Origin: Cycas panzhihuaensis
Lineage: Eukaryota > Cycadophyta
Reading direction: 5' to 3'
NCBI GenBank assembly: GCA_023213395.1
Contig: CM041465.1
Span: 31,007,741 to 31,071,740, forward strand
Length of the DNA: 64,000 bases
Made by a program: the position numbers and the translations under genes
Notes under the pieces: model-generated
The model's input: the letters and a program-made list of their open reading frames with translations, nothing else
Told to the model about the DNA's origin: nothing
Database searches by the model: none
In this document: positions 54,387-64,000 of the stretch, in pieces
Numbering within the stretch: position 1 is the first letter of the stretch
Layout of the letters: each line of letters starts with the position of its first letter

Positions 54387-55455
54387 GTCATGCACAAGTA
54401 AGCGAGTGTTGGGTAGAGTGTTTAGATCATAGGTTGCTGGGTAATGTTGACTCAACCCTTCATTGATGATTAATTACTTTGATAACTAAAAGCATAGTTA
54501 TAATACGCAATGGTCAGGTGCCTTTCTTGTTAGATCTATTTTTGTAGGTTATTGAGACTCTTTTGTTGTGGAGAGGATGTAGATGGAAATGATGCAGATG
54601 TAGTGAGTCAAATAAACACCAGTCATGCATTGAGTTGGTATATCATCGTCTGTTATTGAGTTTCCAATTAGCAGGATAGAGTTGTAACAAATAGTCTTTG
54701 AGATCATATAGATGCATTTATCTTCATTGAGACACCACCTATAGTAAGGACACAATTATTGCTATTATCAAAGTCATCCCTCTATTGAGTCATCATTATA
54801 GGTTGAGCTATTTTTAGTAGGACATGTTGTCTTCATCATTGCTTCGTGTCTTAAATAAAGGAGTCTTTTCTAGATGCCTTGCATTTTGTTTAAAGCTATA
54901 GACAAAGTCTATATTGTACCCAACCACTGTGAAGAGTAGTTGTTGTCATAGTAGTAATGACTGAGACATTATGGAGTCACCGCTATAGAGGGGATGTTTC
55001 ATAAAATGCTCGCAGACGAAGTGCGTAATCTAGAGTTTGACATAGAATTTTGAAGTCTCAGTCTTTTATCAAGGGTCATTGGTAGCCACTATAGATGAGA
55101 TTACATTGTAAAGAGATTGCAGACGAAGCGATAATTTGCTAGTGGAGTCCCCCTTTCATGCAGTCTTTCATCTAAGCTAGAGTTTGGCATATATGTGTTA
55201 TTTTGCTTGAGTCGTGCTCCTTGTGTTTCAAATAAGGTGTAAGTGAATAGTTTCTGGTTGTTGTTTTCTTGATTATTGCATAAGTTAGATATTGTTTATT
55301 ATTATTGGGTTGTCATTATTATTAGACTTGTTAAGTTCAAAAAAGTCTTTCCATTAAATAGTCTGTTGGCTTCTCTGTAAATGGTTATCAATTTTGGTGA
55401 AAGCCTTTATATTTTTGAGTTATTGGAACAAACTATTTTTGGGGGAATATAACAT
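54387..55455 (+). other. Leader of Copia K
   Basis: About 1.1 kb without a recognised gene; frames here are short and domain-free. Confidence 0.5.
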
Positions 55456-56310
55456 GTGAGAGGTTGGTTTAGTGTCCTTATATTTGCCATTTTTTATCAT
55501 AGAGAAGTTAGTTCCTTTGGTCATTTTCAATGGAAGTAATTTTAATGAATGGAAGGCAAATATAGAACTGGTCCTCATGATGAACCAACTTTGGGGCACT
55601 ACCAAATTAGAATTGTTGGCCATTCTCTTGGATGAGAAAGAGCATATACGTACTGAGGAAAAATAGTTCATGGTTGTGGGTTTGCTTAAGTTATCTTTGG
55701 TTCTAGACTAGAGAGCTTTAGTCCACAACCTTGAATCACCTCATGAGATCTGGACAAAGCTGTGTGAGATGTTTGAGAAGAGGAAAACTAATTGTCATGT
55801 CGCTCTTATGATGGAATTGTTGAATTCAAAAGTAGAAAATGAGAATAATATAAGTGCATACCTGAATAAGATTATTGATTTGAGGAATATGTTAAATGAA
55901 TTGAATTCAAACTCAATTGATGATGCATTGTTTTTTGCAATTATCACATCGAAATTGTCAGCCATATTTGCAACCTTCCAAACTATCTATATAAGAGATG
56001 AAGTTATAGAAGGTGAATCATTTGAGTCACTGAAAAACCTGATTCTAGTAAAGGACGCCAAGCTGAAGCATCACAGAATACTTGCTGGTTCAAATTCAAA
56101 TCAAGCTTTGGTCATGAAGGCACAAAGGAAAGATGTTTTTCAAGAGGGTAAGTTCACACAGAAAATAGGTGAGACATCTTGAGAGAAGAAGAAGTTTATG
56201 GGTAAGTGCAATTATTGTAAGAAGGAGGACAACAAAGAGAAGAATTATTAGTTTAAGAAGCAAGATAAGCGCAAGGCTCACAAGGATGACAAAGGAAAGA
56301 GCGTAGTAGC
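55456..56310 (+). pseudogene. gag of Copia K
   Basis: 55472-55666 starts 'MSLYLPFFIIEKLVPLVIFN', 'GSNFNEWKANIELVLMMNQL'; stop; then 55769-56182: 'KTNCHVALMMELLNSKVENE', 'AYLNKIIDLRNMLNELNSNS', 'KNLILVKDAKLKHHRILAGS', a UBN2-type capsid. Knuckle remnant 'CNYCKKEDNKEKNY' (56199-56240) has lost the His and last Cys. Confidence 0.87.
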
Positions 56311-57560
56311 ATATTGTTTTAGGGTATTAACGTTGTTAGCTGAGTTAAATCATAAAGACTATTATATCCTATACTCTAGTGCACAGAAACACATCACCTA
56401 TCAGAAGCAAAACTTTGATGCCTTTGATGCAGGTTCAAGTGATGCTAATGTCATTCTTGGAGATGCTTGTATATTGGTTGTAGAAGGTGTTAGTTATGTT
56501 TCACTTGTAAGAGGTAAGTTCAATGGAGCTTATTATGTGTCAAAGATGTTACTTAATATTCTTTTTGCATGGAAAATTTGTAAACAAGATATGAAAATTG
56601 AGCTTTACAATAAGAGATGCATAGTTAAAGATTCTAAGGAGAATTTATGTATTATTACTACTAGGAGAGTGCAAGATAACTTTTGGGTGTTTGAGAAATT
56701 TAGAACCCAAAAGGATTTATATGTTTTTGTTACTAGTGTTGATATGAGTAAGTTACGGCATGAGCATTTGGGACATCTTAATTATAGGATCATAAATCTT
56801 ATGAATAGGTTAAAGATGGTGGTAGGTTTACCACAGGTTCCATGTTCATATAGTGTTTGTGAAGGATATATATATAGAAAGCACCATCACTATCATTTTT
56901 CTAAGGATTGTGCTTGGAGAGCAAATGAGAAGTTGAAACTTGTACATACTAATTTGATGGGGCCACTATCAAATCTTTCTATATTAGGTGCTCGATTTGT
57001 CCTTATGTTTGTAGATGATTATAGCAAGAAAGCTTAGGCCTTCTTTTTGAAAAACAAGTATGAAATATTTGATCATTTTTATGAATGGAAAGTTAGTGTT
57101 GAGAATGTGGGTGATAAAAAAATAAAGAAAATGAATATGATAATACTGCCTTTAATAAGTTTTGCATTGATCATGGTATCAAACAGGAATTAATCATCTC
57201 ATATGCCCCACAACAAAGTGATGTTGCAAAGAGGAAAAATCATACCTTGATGGAGATGGTGAGGTGTATGGTGTATGCAAAGAATCTACTGCCAATGTTT
57301 TGGGCAGAAACTGTTGCAACAACTATTTATATTCTGAATAGGGTACCTATAAAAGTTGTTCATGGCATTATCCCCAAAGAGTGTTAGACTAGTCAAAAAC
57401 TTTCCATTAATTATTTCAAGGTATTTGGATGCATTACATATGCACACATCCGGATGCATATCGAAAGAAGTTGGGGTGTTCACAAGAGAGTAAGGCTTAT
57501 AGGCTTTGGGATCCATAAGAGAAGAAGCTTTTGGTTAGTCAGGATGTTAAGTTTGATGAG
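56311..57560 (+). pseudogene. Protease and integrase of Copia K
   Basis: Frame 56333-57037: the protease site reads 'ILYSSAQKHITYQKQNFDAF' where D-S-x-A is expected, so catalytic Asp is Tyr. 'VSYVSLVRGKFNGAYYVSKM'; zinc site 'LRHEHLGHLNYRIINLMNRL' and 'CSYSVCEGY'; integrase 'FVLMFVDDYSKKA' (first Asp), stop, then broken core 57050-57400 with 'MEMVRCMVYAKNLLPMFWAE' and linker to 57560. Confidence 0.87.
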
Positions 57561-59275
57561 TTGATGACGTACCGTTATGAAAGGTCATCTGAATATAGAT
57601 TTTATCCTTCACTTCTTCCATTTCTAAGCTATGTTTTAATAGGTGTTAGGGTTTATGAGCTTAACATTGTGTCAGAAATGGAAGTAGGACCAAGTGGGAG
57701 TAATAATGAGGAGTTGTTGTAAGAGGAGATATGTACAACACTATGTGTTCCATTATGGACAAGGAGGATTATTGAGGAACCTGGTGTGATAGTGGAAGAT
57801 CTTGAAGGTGGACGAAGAACAAGAAGTCAAAATGCTAGTCACTCTTTGGTGGTGGACACCAACAATTCCAACGATCCTATTTCGTATGAAGAAGCGGAAG
57901 AAGATCTGCAATGGAGAGTTGCAATAGAGGAATATAGTTCCATTATGAAGAATACTATATGGGATTTGGTTCCCTTACATCTATCCAAGAACCTACTCAG
58001 TTGCAAGTGGGTTTATGAGACAAACTTTCGCTCCAATAGAGAGATAGACAAGTATAAGGTTATACTTGTTGTACAAGGCTTCAAATAGAAAGAAAGAATT
58101 GGATGTGAGGAGACATTTTCACCAGTATCTAAGATGACAATGGTTTGATTGATCCTTGATTTACTAGCTACATATGTTTGGGAGTTATACTAAATGGACA
58201 TGAAGTCAACATTCCTTAACAAAGACTTGAAAGAGAAGATCTATATAGTTCAACCTCTTGGTTTCATGAAGGAAGGACATAAGCATTTGGTGTGTCGTTT
58301 GAATAAATCTTTTTATGGCCTAAAACAAGTACTTCATGCTTGGTATGATAAGATAGATGCTAGATTGAAGGAGGATGGTTTTGTGATAATGGAATTGGAT
58401 TTAAGTATTTATATTTGAAGAAAACAGAACTTCATTATTTCTTGGGCATTGAGGTAGATGGATGATCGCATTATCATGTGGTAATCGAGATATGTAGAAA
58501 ACTTGCTTGAGGGATTTAGGATGAAGGATAGTAAACTAATGAAGATACCATATGTAAAGGGCACGAAGCTTCTGAAAGATATGAATAAGCCAACTGGAGA
58601 TGGACTTTATTTTGGCAATTGGTAGGGAGTTTGATTTACTCAACTTATATTAGGCCTAATATTACTTATACTATTTGATTGGTATCTTGTTACATGCAGA
58701 GTCCCCAAGAACCTTATTGGGTTGCGTTACAAAGAGGATTTTGAAGTATGTTAAGGGAAAATATAATCTTAGCCTTGAATACCTTCGTAGTGGAGAGGCA
58801 ACATTGCATTGGTATATTGATGCTAATTGGGGTGGAGATGTTGAAGAGAAGAAATCAACTACTGGATACATTTTTGGTATTGACAATGGGTTTATATCAT
58901 GGTAATCCGAAAAAACAAACCACCGTTGCATTATCTTTTAAAGAGATTAAATAGCAAGGACTAAGTGTAGGTATAAGGGAAGCAGTATGGTTGCAAAGAC
59001 TTTTAGAGAATCTTAGAACATCTTCTAGCACACATGTTATACATATTGATAATAAGAGTGCTATTCAACTTTCAAAGAATCCAGAATTTCAGGCATGTAC
59101 AAAATATATTGAGATCCAGTATCAGTACATCTGTGAACAGATTAGACTGGAGAAGTTGCAGGTTCAATTTTGTCTAAATGAAGAATAATTTGTGGATGTA
59201 TTCACCAAATCTCTTATTGAAGACCATTTCATCAGGATTTGTACCAATTTGGCATTTAGTGAAGCTATCCTTGAG
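57561..59275 (+). pseudogene. RT and RNase H of Copia K
   Basis: 57786-58088: 'GGRRTRSQNASH', 'EYSSIMKNTIWDLVPLHLSK', 'DKYKVILVVQGFK', TAG where Gln is expected. 58194-58418: 'MDMKSTFLNKDLKEKIYIVQ', 'YGLKQVLHAWYDKIDARLKE'. The text then jumps to 'KTELHYFLGIEV' (58420-58455), so the YVDD segment is deleted. RNase H 58675-59188: 'KRILKYVKGKYNLSLEYLRS', 'WYIDANWGGDVEEKKSTTGY', 'HIDNKSAIQLSKNPEFQACT'. Confidence 0.88.
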
Positions 59276-59350
59276 GGGGGATATATCAACAAGGATAAAG
59301 ACAAAGGATAGTCTAACACTTGGGAGGACTTCAAGACCCTATATTTATAT

Positions 59351-59360
59351 TAAGGGGGGA
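59351..59360 (+). other. Polypurine tract of Copia K
   Basis: TAAGGGGGGA before TGTTAGAGG. A second similar tract, TGAGGGGGGA at 59272-59281, lies 80 bases upstream. Confidence 0.75.
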
Positions 59361-59634
59361 TGTTAGAGGAGTAACTTAACCTAACTAATATTAATGTGGT
59401 GCATTATGATATAATATTATGATTATATAGGCCGATAGATATATATTTGAGACACTTATAGATCTATTTAAAAGGATCCTAAGTCTATTGTATTTTAATC
59501 TTTTTGGCATCAATATAATCTATTATTCTGTGGTGAGTTTTTACTGCAAGGTTTTCCACACCAATTCTGTCTCTATGTATTTGTTTCTTTCATGCTTGTT
59601 GTATATATAAACAATCTATATTTTTGTTTTTAAC
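59361..59634 (+). repeat. 3' LTR of Copia K (right limit uncertain)
   Basis: Starts TGTTAGAGGAGTAAC directly after the purine tract. Could end at 59560 (TTTTCCACA) or about 59635 (TTTTTAACA). Confidence 0.55.
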
Positions 59635-59639
59635 ATATA

Positions 59640-59820
59640 TATATAAATTTTAAATGGAATCAAATTCCTACTTATGTGACATGTGATGTCAAAGTTGTAA
59701 CCTTTAATAATTCATCACTCACATTACAATATAATAATCCAAAAATCTAATAATGCACAAACTTTAAGGAGAGCCTCATAACTTAAGTTGTAAGCCGTAA
59801 AATAAACATTGATGTCAACA
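59640..59820 (-). repeat. 3' LTR of Copia L, inner part
   Basis: Right end defined by TCAACA plus purine tract; left end unknown because no partner exists. Confidence 0.5.
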
Positions 59821-59832
59821 CTCCCCCTTAAC

Positions 59833-61340
59833 GTTTGTTTCATTTTTTTTGATACCTAAGCCGTCCCCAAAAATTTGAAATCTTTTTTATCTCAATAGTT
59901 TGGTGAAGATGTAAGCTAGTTGTATACCATCTTTATCACACATTTTTGAATCAATTTTCGAATAAAGTGATGATATCCCTCAATGTGTTTGGTATGAGAG
60001 TGGTATGCAAGATTCTTCACAATCTTTAAGGTACTATGATTGTCACAATATAAGATGGTTGGTTTTAATTATAGTAATCCCATGTCCTCTAGAATATATT
60101 TTGATCAAATGGCTGCGCAATTATAGTCTTGTATTTTGCTTTAGTTTGTGATAAAGCAATATTTGATTGCTTTTTACTATTTTATATAACAATAGCCAAT
60201 CTTAAATTAAAACAATATCCAGAAGTTGACCTCTTGCTATCTACACATTTGATCTAATCAGAATCTATAAATCTTGTTAACTTGAAATCATCGTTATTAT
60301 GGAATTTGAGTCCATGTTGAATTGTCCCTTTCATGTATTTGAGGAATTTTTCTTGTAGTTTTTTAGTGACTATTTTTGCATTATCATAAATTTGGATACT
60401 ATTCCAACTACAAAATTAATATCAAGTTTGGTAGTGTGATTAGGTATATTAGACTTCCCACTAGTTGCTTGTACAAAGTAGAATCAACAATTGCTCTATC
60501 ATTTTCAGTTGATAATCATGAACATATTTCCATGGGGGTAGACATAGGTTTACAATCGCCCATTTTGAATTTCTTTAGAATTTTTCAGGTGTATTTTTCC
60601 TATGATATGAAGACATGTTCAAGGCTTTGTCATACTTCCATTCTAAGGAAGTAGTGTAAAGTTCCAAGATTTGTTATATCAAAAAAATAACTCAGATCTC
60701 CTTTCAAGTTTGATATCATTGTATTATTACTTATTATTAGTAGATCGTCAATATAAAACACCACAAACATAATATACCATTTTTTTCTTTGATGTAAATA
60801 TTTGAATTAGCTCGAAATCTTTAAAATCTATTCTTTAAAAGGTATTGATCAATTTTTTCATATTAGGCTCGAGGAACTTGTGTCAGGTTGTACAAAGGCC
60901 TTTTAAGCCAGTATACCAAGTGCTCAACTCTTTTCAACAAAGTTAGATGGTTGCTTCATATCGACTTCCTCATGTAAATTCCCATTGAAGAATGTGCTTT
61001 TTACATCCATTTGTTGTAGTTGTCAATTGAATTTAGTAGCTATTACCATAATGATTCGAATGGTGTACATTTTTGTAACAAAAGTGAATGTTTCTTAGTA
61101 GTCAACCATTTCTAACTACTTGAAGCCTTTCATTACAAGTCAAGCTTTATATTTATTTATAGATCTATTCTATTTGAACTTTTTCTTGTAGATCCACTTG
61201 TATTCAATTTCATGCTTTCTAGCAGGCAATTTGACCAAATCTCATATGTGTTTTTTTGTGAAAGTTTGGATTTCATATTCCATAATGTCATTTCACTTTT
61301 ATTCATTAATTGCTTCTTCAATCATGGATGGTTCACTTGA
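59833..61340 (-). pseudogene. RT and RNase H of Copia L
   Basis: RNase H about 60330-59850: reverse strand near 60050-59960 reads 'CDNHSTLKIVKNLAYHSHTK' and 'HIEGYHHFIRKLIQ'. RT: 'VVLYIDDLLIIS'-type sequence at about 60765-60730 retains the YIDD catalytic pair; 'MDVKSTFFNGNLHEEVDMKQ' at about 61005-60950. Amino part to about 61300. Frames broken. Confidence 0.83.
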
Positions 61341-62640
61341 ATCTAATACATGAGTCGTGAGAGCCATATTCTCGTGTTTAAAAGGTCATATTTTTTATTT
61401 TTGCTTTCCTTTAAAATTAGATAACAATCTTTTAGCATTTTCCATAGTTTTTGTGTACCATTTCAGAAGCTTCTTTCTTGATGATGAAGGTGTTAAATTC
61501 GACACTTTTTCCTACTTTGGCTTTTGTTCTTTCTTCGATGTATTTTTAGATTTTGCTTGTGCAAACTAAAAAGATTCAAATTCTACTTCATCACTAATAT
61601 CTATCAGCTCATATTCAGGTTGAATTATATCCCTTGACGTATTGCATTCAGTTAGCTCTTCATCCTAATCTTCAACCTCAATTGAATTAATATTCTATGT
61701 TTCTTCTTCATGAAATATCATGCCATGAGTTATATACTCTGCACACTTTGCTTTCTTTGGAGTGTCTTACAAGGATGCAATCCATGTTTTCATCATCCAA
61801 TTTTTGTCATTTTTCCTTTGGAATATGCATGTATACATTACAACTAAAGATTCTCAGATGACTAACTATTGGTATCCTACCTGACCAAGCTTTCTTAGGG
61901 GTGACATTTCTCATTGCCTTTGTAGTACTTCTATTTGTTCAATATATCACCCTGTTTACAGCTTCGTCCCATAAGAAATCTGATACATTCTTACCTTTCA
62001 TCATTGCTTTGGATTTCTCAACCAAAGTTCTGTTCATTCTCTCAGCAACTCAATTTTGATGAAGTGTATAGGCAGTAGTAAGTTGCCTCTGAATTTCATG
62101 ATCCTTGTAGAACTAAGTGAATTTATATGAAGTGTAGTCTCCACCATTGTCAATTTGTAGGACCTTGATTTTGTGACCACTTTCATTCTCTGCTAACACC
62201 TTAAATTGCTTAAAATAAGTGAAGGATTTTGATTTTTTTCTCAATGGAAAACCCATAATTTTCTTGAAAAATCGTCGATGAATGTGAGAAAGAATCTTGC
62301 TTTCTCTAGTGAGACAATAGGCATTGGTCCACAAATGTTGGAATGAACCAATTTTAACTTTTTCTTCACTCCCCATGGTTTTTTCTTTGGAAATGGTTTT
62401 TTGTGCTACTTACTAAAAATACAAGGTTCACATAAACAACTTTTATTTTCAATGAAAGGTAAATGATAACACAATTTTCAATTTATACATTAAGTGGAGA
62501 CTAGAGTAATTCAAATGGACCATTATTTCATGCCATAACTTTTTTTTAGGTGATATAGTAAGGAATTCTCTCTATGCATAAGTGTATTCTTCTAATTTAT
62601 ACATATTGTTCTCTCTTATTCCTATGGCTATAATCTCGTG
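61341..62640 (-). pseudogene. Integrase of Copia L
   Basis: 62376-62113: 'KKSKSFTYFKQFKVLAENES', 'HKIKVLQIDNGGDYTSYKFT' (second Asp kept as IDNGG). 'VAERMNRTLVEKSKAMMKGK' is readable at about 62045-61985. C-terminal linker with 'TPKKAWSGRIPIVSHLRIF' at about 61905-61845. The first core part (62340-62230) is disturbed. Confidence 0.83.
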
Positions 62641-63350
62641 TTTATTTAGGACCATGCATTGTCTTTGAGTAATCATTACAATTATATCCTTATTGTTCAA
62701 TTTCACCAACTGACACAAGATTAACCTTCAAATTAGGTATATACATGACATTCTCTAGATGTATTTTATAACTATTTAGTAAAGTGAATGGTATTTTTTG
62801 AATTCCAATTGCCTCCAATTCAATGTCATCATTAATGGTTATTTTCTTATTTATTTGTTATATTTCGCTAAACTATTTCAACTTTCTTGTCATGTGTTTT
62901 GATGCACCTAAATCAATAAACCATACATCTAGTATAATAGAACTCATTTTGTATGCTACAACAAACAACCTTGTCATGATTGTATTTGGTGTCTCTTGAT
63001 CTGAGTCCATCACATGACCACATTGTGTAAGTGCCCATTATTATCGTTACTGTTACTTTTGTTATTAGGGTTGATTCTAAGTTTGTTGAAATTGTTGTTG
63101 TTGTTTCCATACCCAATAAATTTTTTTAGTGTGGCTTAACTTCTCACAATGACAATATTTGGCCCTATATTGTCCCTTTGAAGCTCCCTTTTTGTCCTTC
63201 TAAACTATTGTTTTAGGTGTATTCATTTTTGAAATATAAGCCTTTTTTCTATTAAATTTTGATGCTTGTGCTCTAGAAGATTCACTGTGCATATGCTTCA
63301 ATTTCTATTCATGTTTTATGAGACATATTTTTCCAAAGGGTCTCCTCAAA
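62641..63350 (-). pseudogene. Protease and gag end of Copia L
   Basis: About 62930-62880 reads 'DVWFIDLGASKHMTRKLK' (DSGAS with Ser to Leu; Asp kept). Knuckle remnant near 63165-63125: 'KYCHCEKLSHTKKIYW', first and last Cys replaced by Tyr. A Lys-rich part follows to about 63300. Confidence 0.8.
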
Positions 63351-63351
63351 T

Positions 63352-63703
63352 GGTAGTAAAACAGATGATTTGCAACCACTTTATCCAACCAGAAAGAGCA
63401 AGAAGATAACCAAAGAGACTTGAGAGCAAAAGAGTATCAATTGATCACCAAAAGAGAGTATTAGAGTACAATTCTTATAAGAGAGCAATAACAAGTTGAC
63501 CATTTTCTATAATCCACGACCTTTAAATAGACAAAAGAGGGTCTTTTTCAAGCAATCTTATTAGTGGCCCAAGTGGCTTTACATTTCATTAGACAACTTA
63601 GCGAACAACACGCAAAGTTTCATAACTAACATTATCACTTAACTATATGGCATCTCTCTACATGTTAATGCTTTATATAACTAGCAAGATTAGTTATGTA
63701 ATA
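63352..63703 (-). repeat. Putative 3' LTR of Gypsy M
   Basis: Lies between the end of Copia L and the purine tract complement of M (GGTCCCCCTCTCTGAGG at 63704). A minus-strand TATA-like box (reverse of 'cctttaaatag', 63520-63530) fits a minus-strand LTR. Left limit approximate. Confidence 0.5.
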
Positions 63704-64000
63704 GGTCCCCCTCTCTGAGGTGTTGAGTCCCTGAGGTAATTGAGATAAGGATGTTGTTTGACAAAATCATGAGATTCCCAAGTTACTTTGTCCAAGCTGT
63801 AGTTGGTCCATTTTATTAAATATTCAAAAATTAATCAATTTTAGAGATGGCATTGTTTATTGGCTTGGATACATTTTGGAGGGACGATAACGGATTGTTC
63901 TTCATAAAAAACTAGTAAAACTATTTAGAGGACGTGGGTTTTTCTAATACACTTCTTGAGATAAGAAACATGAAAAACATTATGGATTTTAGTGGTAGGA
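63704..64000 (-). mobile_element. Gypsy LTR retrotransposon M, 3' pol end
   Basis: Minus strand reads a chromodomain end: 'EYLIKWTNYSLDKVTWESHD' at about 63830-63765, then 'FVKQHPYLNYLRDST'. Upstream (63840-64000) is the integrase tail. The element continues past the window edge. Confidence 0.8.

Larger units (their letters stand above)
54072..59634 (+). mobile_element. Copia LTR retrotransposon K
   Basis: Plus-strand Copia: primer site 54372, leader, gag 55470-56180, protease, integrase, RT, RNase H to about 59270, purine tract TAAGGGGGGA and a 3' LTR starting TGTTAGAGGAG at 59361. The region before the primer site (54072-54371) should be the 5' LTR but does not resemble 59361-59634, so limits and single-element origin are uncertain. 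Confidence 0.7.
59640..63350 (-). mobile_element. Copia LTR retrotransposon L, 5'-truncated
   Basis: Minus-strand Copia: 3' LTR end at 59820 (GATGTCAACA) followed by purine tract complement CTCCCCCTTAAC, RNase H, RT, integrase, protease and the zinc-knuckle end of gag to about 63350, where Gypsy M sequence begins. No 5' LTR in the window. RT motif YIDD intact. Confidence 0.8.

Noticed and set aside
54549-54755. Minus-strand frame in the leader of Copia K
   Set aside because: No domain, no homologous frame in other elements; chance open frame.
59640-59820. 3' LTR of Copia L as partner of 54072-54371
   Set aside because: Only short AT-rich resemblance ('aaaaatc-aataat-cacaa'); strands and positions do not fit one element.

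Overview
This window looks like nuclear DNA of a plant with a very large, transposon-filled genome; a gymnosperm such as a conifer is my guess. The basis is AT-rich sequence, wall-to-wall Ty1/Copia and Ty3/Gypsy LTR retrotransposons in several nested layers, initiator-Met-tRNA-type primer sites (TGGTATCAGAG), and one spliced host exon next to an intron that must be at least about 29 kb long. No bacterial, organellar, tRNA, rRNA or CRISPR feature was found. Elements are named A to N here for cross-reference only.

Left part (1-28767) is a five-level nest resolved by matching LTRs and target-site duplications (TSDs). Gypsy element N (minus strand; gag at 1-445 and from 27788) holds Copia A (451-27782, TSD CAGAT). 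A holds Copia B (2109-24320, TSD ATTAT/ATTAC) in its gag zinc-knuckle region. B holds C (4880-20079), an LTR element without pol, in its gag. C holds Copia D (7208-12467, minus strand) in its gag and Gypsy H (14443-20026, TSD CATCT) in its 3' LTR. The leader of C carries, in antisense, an intronless and nearly continuous plant phospholipase-A2-like gene fragment (about 5540-6320), a probable host-gene capture and the most interesting item in the window.

Middle part: 28768-29491 is intron, 29492-30845 is the terminal coding exon of an unidentified host gene (coiled coil followed by about a dozen degenerate 18-residue Gly/Ser-rich repeats), then a 3' flank with a CT/CA microsatellite. N, A and the rest of the nest therefore seem to sit inside this gene's last intron.

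Right part (31768-64000): Gypsy J (minus, truncated, with a 283-bp tandem duplication); Copia F (34858-44757, plus) with pol-less element E (35234-39782, minus) in its 5' LTR; Gypsy I (minus, to about 54050) interrupted by Copia G (45119-50382, minus, TSD GAAAT); Copia K (about 54072-59634, plus); Copia L (about 59640-63350, minus); and the 3' end of Gypsy M (minus) running off the window. C and E share a lysine-rich gag-like motif and carry further reading frames that I do not recognise.

Every transposon reading frame seen is broken by stops, frameshifts or deletions; H is structurally the most complete, A and D keep intact reverse-transcriptase catalytic motifs. All coordinates of domains inside decayed elements are approximate; no database search was possible.
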